Shown piece after piece: positions 26,744 to 33,524 of a stretch of 64,000 nt of DNA (positions are counted from its first letter, which is position 1; each line of letters begins with the position of its first letter). A model generated the notes under the pieces. That model ran no database searches, was not told where the DNA came from, and saw nothing but the letters and a program-made list of their open reading frames with translations. Source of the stretch: Alistipes sp. GTDB taxonomy: Bacteria > Bacteroidota > Bacteroidia > Bacteroidales > Rikenellaceae. The stretch lies in NCBI GenBank assembly GCA_017630455.1, contig JAGBVG010000053.1:1-64000 (forward strand), written 5' to 3'. The translations under genes and the position numbers were made by a program.

Positions 26744-26751
26744 TACTTTTG
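26744..26751 (+). promoter_or_regulatory. -7 element of the TPR / RibH-like unit
   Basis: TACTTTTG matches TAnnTTTG, giving a leader of about 52 nt. The -33 box is weak. Confidence 0.5.
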
Positions 26752-26808
26752 CAAGTTGATTATTCGGAACACGCGAACAATATAAAATAATTAAATACTT
26801 AACTTATT

Positions 26809-27450
26809 ATGACAAACAAAGTTCAGACCCCTGAGACCGATATTATGGTCGAGACTAAGGGTAAGTTGGAGACATTCTTCGACAACTATGGTAACAAGGT
26901 GCTCAAGGCTCTTGTAGTTATCACATTGGTAGCTGTGGCAATCTTCGTGGTTGTAGGCATTATGAACAACAACACCGAGAAGAAGGAGCACGCTGCACAG
27001 GCTGCTCTCACCGTAGCCCTCACTACCGAGGCTGAGGTTGAGGCATACGTAGCTATTGCAAACGACTATGCTGGCACAAAGGCAGCTAACACCGCTACGT
27101 ATATGGCAGGTGCAGAGTACCTCAAGGCTGGTGACTTGGAGAATGCTAAGACATACCTCGCAAAGTATGAGAACGCTGAGGGTGCTGCAGGTGAGGTTAT
27201 CAACGCTCTCGTACTCACTCTTCGTGGCGACATCGCTGTAGAGGAGAACGACTTGCAGAGCGCAGCAGAGCTTTTCAACGCAGCTATCGCAGCAAGCAAC
27301 GACATCGCTACTTGTGAGACTAACACCCACAAGCTCGCTCTAGTATACCGCGCTATGGGCAACAACGAGAAGGCTACTGAGGCTTACAAGGCTTTGGTAA
27401 AGAACTTCCCAGAGTTGACAACATCTTACGCAAAGTATATCGCTGAGTAA
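26809..27450 (+). CDS. Membrane-anchored TPR protein (YfgM-like layout)
   Basis: The 213-residue product has a cytoplasmic N-terminus, one membrane helix (about 34-53, ALVVITLVAVAIFVVVGIM) and TPR-like repeats in residues about 70-210. The layout resembles YfgM, a SecYEG ancillary protein, and similar TPR proteins found beside ribH and recF in Bacteroidales. A role in envelope protein handling is possible but not shown. It is 20 nt before the RibH-like gene and diverges from the recF unit. Confidence 0.8.
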   Translation: MTNKVQTPETDIMVETKGKLETFFDNYGNKVLKALVVITLVAVAIFVVVGIMNNNTEKKEHAAQAALTVALTTEAEVEAYVAIANDYAGTKAANTATYMAGAEYLKAGDLENAKTYLAKYENAEGAAGEVINALVLTLRGDIAVEENDLQSAAELFNAAIAASNDIATCETNTHKLALVYRAMGNNEKATEAYKALVKNFPELTTSYAKYIAE

Positions 27451-27470
27451 CAGCAACAAATAGATAAATT

Positions 27471-27884
27471 ATGATATCACAGGTGGCATCGAATATGAAG
27501 TTTGGCGTCGTTGTAGTCCGCGAGTTCGAGGAGTATAACGCCCAGAACCTTATGCCACTTGTCGAGAGTCTGCAGATGCTCGGATGCACCGACGAGAATA
27601 TCGTCGTGAAGTTTGTACCCACGGCCCACGATGTGGTTATAGCCACACAGTTTATGGCACAGTACACCGACGTAGACGGCGTGATAATCCTCGCCCCACA
27701 AAATAGAATTATGGGTACTCTGTCGGTTATGAACGGCATCGTTCAGTTGCAGATACAGTGGAATATGGTTGTGGAGATCGGAGGTATGGAGTGCGCCGAG
27801 AATATCGTGGATATGATAGTCCTGCAGAACGAGATGGAGATGGAGGCTCCCGAAAACCGCAATCCCCGCCTCAACCTATCGTAA
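27471..27884 (+). CDS. Degenerate lumazine-synthase-like protein
   Basis: The 137-residue product aligns by eye with 6,7-dimethyl-8-ribityllumazine synthase. KFGVVVVREFEEY matches the first strand, NIVVKFVPTAHDVVIATQFMA the VPGAFE region, DGVIILAP the second nucleotide strand, and MECAENIVDMIVL the last helix. The catalytic residues are absent. The GxVIRGxTxH segment reads LAPQNRIMGTL, so the general base His is lost. About 25-30 residues that normally carry the active-site Arg and Lys are deleted. The gene sits where ribH is often found in Bacteroidales. It is intact, so it is probably a repurposed fold rather than a pseudogene. It forms a unit with the TPR gene and is followed by a terminator. 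Confidence 0.6.
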   Translation: MISQVASNMKFGVVVVREFEEYNAQNLMPLVESLQMLGCTDENIVVKFVPTAHDVVIATQFMAQYTDVDGVIILAPQNRIMGTLSVMNGIVQLQIQWNMVVEIGGMECAENIVDMIVLQNEMEMEAPENRNPRLNLS

Positions 27885-27920
27885 TTTGTCGCAATGAGGT
27901 ATCGAGTACCTCAAACACAC

Positions 27921-27961
27921 AACGCCACCAATGGAGAACGCCATCGGTGGCGTTTGTTTTT
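27921..27961 (+). terminator. Intrinsic terminator after the RibH-like gene
   Basis: A 14-position stem with one mismatch (AACGCCACCAATGG / CCATCGGTGGCGTT, loop AGAACG) is followed by TGTTTTT. Confidence 0.85.
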
Positions 27962-28010
27962 GGCTCATTACATAGAGATAATTCGCCTCATAATTTTAGA
28001 GATAATTCGC

Positions 28011-28039
28011 TTGCTAATCGAGAATTTTTCGTACCTTTG
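28011..28039 (+). promoter_or_regulatory. Promoter of the hydrolase-murF-like-ddl unit
   Basis: TTG, 18 nt, TACCTTTG. The -7 box ends five bases before the ATG at 28045, so the transcript is predicted leaderless. Confidence 0.65.
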
Positions 28040-28044
28040 CATTT

Positions 28045-28806
28045 ATGGATAAGCGTTATACATACAACGGCATCAATCTCACCTACTCTATTGAGGGCGA
28101 GGGAGATGCACTGCTTTTGCTTCACGGCTGGGGTTGCGACAGAAATATCTGGAAGGCTACCGCGGAGCTGCTGAGCCGACACTTTATGGTAGTAGCTGTC
28201 GATTTTGCCGGCTTCGGCCAGAGCGAGGAGCCTCGCGAGGTGTGGAACGTTGAGGAGTATACCCGTTCAATAGAGGCCCTGACAGCGGAGCTACATATCG
28301 CGAATCCTATACTTGTCGGTCACTCATTTGGCGGCCGCGTCTCGATTCTCTACGCATCGCGAAACGAGGTTGCGAAGGTGATACTAACCGATGCCGCAGG
28401 TGTCAAGCCTCGCCGCTCGCTGGGTTACTACCGCAAGGTCTACACCTACAAACTTCTGAAACACGCACTGCCGCTACTTATCGGCAAGAAGAAGGCACAG
28501 ATGCTTCTCGAGCAGCGTCGCAAGGCCTCGGCATCATCGGACTACAACCGCGCCACACCTATGATGCGCGCCATACTCTCGAAATGCGTGAACGAGGATC
28601 TGTGTGCCGTGATGCCTAAGATCAAAGCCCCTGTGCTACTATTCTGGGGCGACAAGGATACCGCAACGCCGCTGTCGGATGCACATAAGATGGAGCGACT
28701 GATTCCCGATGCGGGGCTTGTGATTGCTGAGGGAGCAGGACACTTTGCTATGTTGGAGCAGCCGGAGTTGTGGGCCGCATCGTTGAAGTCGTTTCTTAAA
28801 TTTTAG
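28045..28806 (+). CDS. Alpha/beta hydrolase
   Basis: The 253-residue product has the oxyanion loop LLLHGWGCD, the nucleophile elbow GHSFGG (Ser near residue 94), the acid Asp in FWGDKDTATP and the catalytic His in GAGHFAMLEQP. It lacks a signal peptide and should be cytoplasmic. It is separated by 6 nt from the membrane-anchored MurF-like gene, with ddl after that, so it probably acts in the same cell-wall step. The substrate is not evident. Confidence 0.85.
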   Translation: MDKRYTYNGINLTYSIEGEGDALLLLHGWGCDRNIWKATAELLSRHFMVVAVDFAGFGQSEEPREVWNVEEYTRSIEALTAELHIANPILVGHSFGGRVSILYASRNEVAKVILTDAAGVKPRRSLGYYRKVYTYKLLKHALPLLIGKKKAQMLLEQRRKASASSDYNRATPMMRAILSKCVNEDLCAVMPKIKAPVLLFWGDKDTATPLSDAHKMERLIPDAGLVIAEGAGHFAMLEQPELWAASLKSFLKF

Positions 28807-28812
28807 TAATCG

Positions 28813-30372
28813 ATGACACTAATATCGCATATCTTCATAGCTGTGTGGCTCGTATATCTGTGGGCTACGATGCGCTACTCGGTACAGATGTTTCAGCAGA
28901 ACTCCTACCGCGTGGAGCGTTACAACCGCTGGCTGAAGCAGTCGGGAGAGTGGCGTATGCACCCTAACGTTGTGGCGGTGCTCTCGGCGATACTCTTCAA
29001 GGTGGCGTTGCACGGTGCTACGTTGGCGATATTTGGAGCGTGGATGCTCGTCATCGCCATCGCGGAGTTCTCGATAAAGTATAAGCTCCCCGTAGTCTAT
29101 ACTATGCGTGTAAAGCGCCTTATAGCCACACGCCTACTCCTAAGCTTTGCAATTGTCGCGCTGGTACACATCTACGCCGTGGAGTACACCCTCACGGCTA
29201 TGATGCTCCTCACGTTGGACTACTGGACTATCATTGCCAATGCCATAAACAAGCCCCTCGAGGCGTCTATCACGCGCTGGTACTACAACGACGCTAAGCG
29301 TAAGCTGCGCTCTATGCCCAACCTCAAGATCATAGGCATCACCGGTAGCTTCGGCAAGACCTCGACAAAACACTTCCTATACCGCATCCTCTCGGAGAGG
29401 TATAACGTAGTTATGACACCCGGCAACTTCAACACCACTCTCGGCGTTGTCCGCACCATACGCGAGCACCTGAAGCCCCACCACGAGGTCTTTATCGTGG
29501 AGATGGGTGCTAAGCAGCGCGGCGACATCAAGGAGATCTGCGACCTTGTGAACCCACAGATGGGTATCATTACCTCGGTGGGAGAGATGCACCTCGAGAC
29601 CTTTGGTTCGATAGAGGGTGTGGCGCAGACCAAGTTCGAGCTTATAGAGGCGCTGCCTGCGGATGGCATAGGCGTTGTAAACATCGACTCCGAGGCGGCA
29701 CGACGATATATTTCGGAGAACAACCTGAATGTTATGACATACGGTATTGAGCGTAAAGACGCTCAATATAGAGCCGTGGATGTCACCTACTCCGAGATTG
29801 AGACCCGCTTCGCGGTGGAGCATAACGGAGCGAGGGATGATAACTATGCAACACATATCCTTGGCCGTGGCAACATCCTGAATATCACCGCCGCATTGGC
29901 TATTGCCGAGGCTATGGGCATTGGCGTTGAGGCACGCCGCCGCGCTGTGAGACAGATCGAGCAGGTGGAACATCGTCTCAGTATGCGCCGTCAGGGCGGC
30001 ATCACGGTGCTTGACGACGCCTACAACTCCAACCCTACGGGAGCAAAGATGGCATTAGAGGTGCTGTCGGGTTTCGCAACCGAGGGCGCGCGATATGTCG
30101 TAACTCCAGGCTTCGTGGAGATGGGCGCAAAGCAGTATGAGAACAATCGTGCCTTTGGCGCGGATATCGCAGCGTCGCGAGCCGACAGAGTATATGTTGT
30201 AAACGAGGTAAACCGCACGGCTATCTGCGAGGGACTTCGCGATGGCGGATACCCCGAGGAGAGGATTGCTACCGTGGCTTCATTTGCCGAAGCTATGGCA
30301 GAGCTACAACCACGTCTTAGGACAGGGGATGTGGTGTTGTACGAAAACGACCTGCCCGACTCATTTAAGTAA
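28813..30372 (+). CDS. Membrane-anchored Mur ligase, MurF-like
   Basis: The 519-residue protein starts with about four membrane segments (roughly residues 1-20, 53-85, 105-122, 124-145). These replace the N-terminal UDP-substrate domain of normal MurF. The Mur ligase ATP site GITGSFGKTSTK (about 175-186), FIVEMGAKQRGDI and VLDDAYNSNP follow, then a C-terminal ligase domain. It should join a peptide or amino acid, plausibly D-Ala-D-Ala supplied by the next gene, to a substrate. The missing soluble substrate domain suggests the partner is membrane-bound. It is not the usual dcw-cluster murF. Its function is inferred from domains and neighbours. Confidence 0.75.
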   Translation: MTLISHIFIAVWLVYLWATMRYSVQMFQQNSYRVERYNRWLKQSGEWRMHPNVVAVLSAILFKVALHGATLAIFGAWMLVIAIAEFSIKYKLPVVYTMRVKRLIATRLLLSFAIVALVHIYAVEYTLTAMMLLTLDYWTIIANAINKPLEASITRWYYNDAKRKLRSMPNLKIIGITGSFGKTSTKHFLYRILSERYNVVMTPGNFNTTLGVVRTIREHLKPHHEVFIVEMGAKQRGDIKEICDLVNPQMGIITSVGEMHLETFGSIEGVAQTKFELIEALPADGIGVVNIDSEAARRYISENNLNVMTYGIERKDAQYRAVDVTYSEIETRFAVEHNGARDDNYATHILGRGNILNITAALAIAEAMGIGVEARRRAVRQIEQVEHRLSMRRQGGITVLDDAYNSNPTGAKMALEVLSGFATEGARYVVTPGFVEMGAKQYENNRAFGADIAASRADRVYVVNEVNRTAICEGLRDGGYPEERIATVASFAEAMAELQPRLRTGDVVLYENDLPDSFK

Positions 30373-30394
30373 CTATTAACTAAGCAATATAACG

Positions 30395-31591
30395 ATGAAA
30401 ATCAACGTTGGTGTAATTTTCGGAGGTCGCTCCGTTGAGAATGAGATTTCGGTTATTACCGCAGCACAGACTATGGCTGCAATGAACACAGAGAAGTATA
30501 ACATTGTGCCTATCTTTATCTCTAAGGAGGGACGTTGGTATACCGGCGAGAAGCTCCGTACCACGGATAACTACCGCGATATGAAGGCGCTCCTCGAGAG
30601 CGTGGAGGAGGTATACTTCCGCCCTGTGTATGGCGACAACAACCTCTACCGCGTGCGTAAGCCTCTCTTTGGCAGCAACATCGTAACCACCATAGACGTA
30701 ATCCTACCAGCTCTGCACGGCACATCGGGCGAAGATGGCTCGTTCCAGGGACTTATCGAGATGACAGGCATCCCTTATGCCTGCCCTAACCCTTTGGCTT
30801 CGGCAAACGGAATGGATAAGATCACTATGAAGATGATTCTCAAGGAGAGCGGCATACCAGTTGTTGACTACGCTTGGTTCTCGGATAAGGAGTGGCTTTC
30901 GGAGCGTGAGGCGTGCATCGCACGTTCCGAGGCGTTGAACTACCCACTTATCGTGAAGCCCGCGAACCTCGGCTCGAGTGTCGGTATCAAGGCTGTGCAT
31001 AACCGCGAGGAGCTTATCGAGGCTACGGATAACGCCATCAAATACTCGAAGCGCATCATCGTTGAGACCCTCATCGAGCGCCTCAAGGAGATTAACTGCT
31101 CGGTACTCGGCGACTACTACGACTGCGAGGCTTCGGTGTGCGAGGCTCCTGTGCGTAGTGGCGAGATCCTGAGCTACGAGGATAAGTATCTTGGTGGCGG
31201 CAAGAACAAGCCTTCGGAGGGTATGCACTCTACGGTTCGCGAGATCCCTGCGCGCCTGCCCGAGGATGTAACGGAGTTTATCCGCACCACGGCGTGCAAG
31301 ACCTTCCGCGTGTTGGCGTGTGATGGCGTGTCGCGCATCGACTTTATGATCGACGAGGCCAGTGGCAATGTATATGTCAACGAGATCAACACCATCCCTG
31401 GCTCATTGTCGTTCTACTTGTGGGAGGCTACGGGTGTGAAGTTTGATGAGTTGGTGGATCGCCTTATCGCCATCGCATTCAAGCGCAAGCGCGACTCGGA
31501 GTTCAAGACCGTTAGCTACTCCGATAATATCTTTGCATATCAGGCTAAGCACGGCGCGAAGCTTGGAGGTGCAAAGGGTAGCAAAAACTAA
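30395..31591 (+). CDS. D-alanine--D-alanine ligase family protein
   Basis: The 398-residue ATP-grasp enzyme shows GVIFGGRSVENEISVITA, LPALHGTSGEDGSFQGLIE, IVKPANLGSSVGI and VNEINTIPGS. These are the binding and metal motifs of Ddl. The omega-loop region reads SYEDKYLGG, keeping the Lys-Tyr pair typical of D-Ala-D-Ala enzymes and lacking the His of VanA-type D-Ala-D-Lac ligases. It is longer than E. coli DdlB (306). It is the third gene of the unit, 22 nt after the MurF-like gene. It may be a second copy dedicated to the membrane ligase or the only Ddl; the window cannot tell. Confidence 0.9.
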   Translation: MKINVGVIFGGRSVENEISVITAAQTMAAMNTEKYNIVPIFISKEGRWYTGEKLRTTDNYRDMKALLESVEEVYFRPVYGDNNLYRVRKPLFGSNIVTTIDVILPALHGTSGEDGSFQGLIEMTGIPYACPNPLASANGMDKITMKMILKESGIPVVDYAWFSDKEWLSEREACIARSEALNYPLIVKPANLGSSVGIKAVHNREELIEATDNAIKYSKRIIVETLIERLKEINCSVLGDYYDCEASVCEAPVRSGEILSYEDKYLGGGKNKPSEGMHSTVREIPARLPEDVTEFIRTTACKTFRVLACDGVSRIDFMIDEASGNVYVNEINTIPGSLSFYLWEATGVKFDELVDRLIAIAFKRKRDSEFKTVSYSDNIFAYQAKHGAKLGGAKGSKN

Positions 31592-31627
31592 GGCAATAGT
31601 GCCTAAACCTAAAACAAAAACTAAACA

Positions 31628-32398
31628 ATGACTTCACTTTATAATAATATTATCTTCGGCCCTATACGTTCACGACGTTTGGGCTTATCGTTGGGTGTCA
31701 ATCTTCTGCCTATAGAGAGCAAACTATGCAGTTTCGACTGCATCTACTGCGAGTGTGGCTGGAATGCCGACCACCCTGGCAAGCGACGCTTCAATGCTCG
31801 CGAGGACGTATATAAGATGTTGGACGAGACTCTTGAGAAAATGGTTGGCGAGGGCACGCCACCCGATGTAATCACCTTTGCGGGTAATGGCGAGCCAACG
31901 ATGCACCCCGACTTCGAGAATATCATTGACGACACCATCGCACTGCGTGACAAGCACTGCCCAAATGCCAAGGTCTCTGTGCTTTCGAACGCTACGCAGA
32001 TTCACCGCGAGGATGTACGTCGTGCGCTGCTGCGTGTAGACAACAACATCCTCAAACTCGACTCGGCCTTTGACGAAACGGTGCAGCTGGTGAATAAGCC
32101 ACAGGGCGCATATACCGTGGCGCGCACCGTGGAGTTGCTGAAGGCCTTTAATGGCGAGTTTATCCTGCAGACAATGTTCCTGCGCGGCGAGTACCTCGGC
32201 AAGCTTGTGGACAACACAACGGAGGAGGAGGTAGCAGCGTGGTTGCGCCTTGTGGAGGAGATGCGCCCTAAGCGCGTTATGGTCTACTCACTGGATCGCG
32301 ACACCCCTTGCGAGACCCTCGAGAAGGTTGAGAAGGAGGAGTTGCAGCGTATTGCGGAGCGTGTTGCAGCACTCGGCATAGAGTGTTCAGTAGCGTAA
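31628..32398 (+). CDS. Radical SAM protein
   Basis: The 256-residue product begins FGPIRSRRLGLSLGVNLLP and has the cluster motif CSFDCIYCECG (CX3CX2C) for the [4Fe-4S]-SAM site, then GNGEPTMHPDF, the SAM-binding GGE-like motif. The opening RSRRLG segment is shared with a conserved subgroup of unassigned radical SAM enzymes in bacteria and archaea. No substrate can be named. It follows ddl by 36 nt and precedes the DUF3127 gene. Confidence 0.88.
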   Translation: MTSLYNNIIFGPIRSRRLGLSLGVNLLPIESKLCSFDCIYCECGWNADHPGKRRFNAREDVYKMLDETLEKMVGEGTPPDVITFAGNGEPTMHPDFENIIDDTIALRDKHCPNAKVSVLSNATQIHREDVRRALLRVDNNILKLDSAFDETVQLVNKPQGAYTVARTVELLKAFNGEFILQTMFLRGEYLGKLVDNTTEEEVAAWLRLVEEMRPKRVMVYSLDRDTPCETLEKVEKEELQRIAERVAALGIECSVA

Positions 32399-32422
32399 AA
32401 ACAACTAAACTTAATATATAAT

Positions 32423-32791
32423 ATGGAATTTGTAGGTAAAGTATTGGAGATTCTCCCTGCGGTGTCGGGTCAGTCGGCACGTGGCACGTGGGAGCGTCAG
32501 ACCGTAGTCTTCGAGCAGGCCAACAAGCAGTTTGGCAAGGAGATAGCTGTGACGTTTATGAACAAGGCGCAGGATGTCGCTATGCTGCGTGTGGGTGAGA
32601 GCTATACCGTGTCGTTTGACATCGAGTCGCGTAAGTATATGGATAAGTGGTACACCGATGTTCGCGCTTGGCGTGTGCAGCCACAGCAGCCACAGGCGCA
32701 GCCTCCTATGCAGGATATGCCGCCATTTATGGAGGAGCCACAGCCACAATACTCTGCGGGTGCTGGCGTGGTGGACGACATACCATTTTAA
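32423..32791 (+). CDS. DUF3127 protein with SSB-like acidic C-terminal tip
   Basis: The 122-residue product has a compact beta-rich domain in residues 1-90 (MEFVGKVLEILPAVSGQSARG, then TVVFEQANKQFGKEIAVTF), characteristic of DUF3127. A Pro/Gln-rich linker (about 90-112) and the ending GVVDDIPF follow. The final DDIPF is the canonical tip that SSB proteins use to bind partners, and the genuine SSB at 20326 ends DDMPF. The overall plan of OB-like domain, Q/P-rich linker and acidic tip copies SSB. It has no signal peptide and should act in the cytoplasm. Function unknown. Confidence 0.85.
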   Translation: MEFVGKVLEILPAVSGQSARGTWERQTVVFEQANKQFGKEIAVTFMNKAQDVAMLRVGESYTVSFDIESRKYMDKWYTDVRAWRVQPQQPQAQPPMQDMPPFMEEPQPQYSAGAGVVDDIPF

Positions 32792-32825
32792 TGTCGGTCA
32801 CTCTCTAATGTCGGTCAGACAAAAC

Positions 32826-32857
32826 AAAACTCCTCGGTGAATCGCCGAGGAGTTTTT
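32826..32857. terminator. Bidirectional terminator between the DUF3127 and DUF4923 genes
   Basis: Stem AACTCCTCGGTGA / TCGCCGAGGAGTT with T and A runs on the two sides. It lies between converging genes. Confidence 0.85.
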
Positions 32858-32875
32858 GTTTTGCACTATTCTCGC

Positions 32876-33511
32876 CTATCGCACGAAGAGCGCACTGAGG
32901 TAGATATCGCTCAAACTCTGCAATATACCCTTGGCAGTCAGGAAGGTCTGATCTCCAGACAACTCTGGCGAGGATTTCTCGATAAGGTTTAAGGCATCGC
33001 GAGCATCTATCATCACGACAAGATTCTCGTTCACAATGCGAAGATAGCCCTTAGCCTTATAGACAACATCTCCCACAACTGTCGAGACGTTAACCACAGC
33101 CGTTTCGTCGTTGTAGAGAAACTCCGCATCCTGCAACGTATCGCGTGTGGCGAGCACAGCAAGGCCATTACGGCGCAACGTGAGGGAGCAACACCCCTCC
33201 ACAACACCGCGATTCTTAAGCTCCGAGAGTCCGAAACCCTCGAGCTGCTTGATAGCCGCAGAAGCAAGAGGGTTATCGCCGAGATACTCCAACGTTGCTG
33301 TCTTATACTGCCACGTGCCAAGAATCTTGCTCCTGGCAGGTGCTCCAGCAACAATAGCATCGTATGGCGACACCTTTGGCACGGCACTACTCTCGGTTTG
33401 CTGCTCGAGCAACTTACCAAGAGCCTTACCAAGATCGAACTGCGCCGATGCCACATCGGGCAACATAGCGGCAGCAATGACAACTAAAAAGATTCGCAAA
33501 AATCGCTTCAT
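32876..33511 (-). CDS. DUF4923-like exported protein
   Basis: The 211-residue product starts at ATG 33511 (MKRFLRIFLVVIAAAMLPDV) and has a signal peptide cleaved near ASAQ. ILGTWQYKTATLEYLGDNPLASA near residue 65 is the DUF4923 hallmark, and the remainder is beta-rich. A longer in-frame version beginning at 33643 overlaps the nadE C-terminus and would bury the signal peptide, so I reject it. The gene lies 13 nt after nadE. The function of DUF4923 is unknown. Confidence 0.8.
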   Translation of the reverse strand: MKRFLRIFLVVIAAAMLPDVASAQFDLGKALGKLLEQQTESSAVPKVSPYDAIVAGAPARSKILGTWQYKTATLEYLGDNPLASAAIKQLEGFGLSELKNRGVVEGCCSLTLRRNGLAVLATRDTLQDAEFLYNDETAVVNVSTVVGDVVYKAKGYLRIVNENLVVMIDARDALNLIEKSSPELSGDQTFLTAKGILQSLSDIYLSALFVR

Positions 33512-33524
33512 AACCACTGCGCTA

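Noticed and set aside
27921-27961. Resemblance of the RibH-like terminator stem (CCACCAATGG / CCATCGGTGG) to the hairpin of repeat copy D
   Set aside because: Only the short palindromic core matches; the conserved ends and core of the repeat are absent, so I treat it as coincidence.
30395-31591. Possible VanA-type D-Ala-D-Lac ligase
   Set aside because: The omega-loop region keeps the Lys-Tyr of D-Ala-D-Ala ligases (EDKYL) and no vanH, vanX or two-component genes lie nearby.
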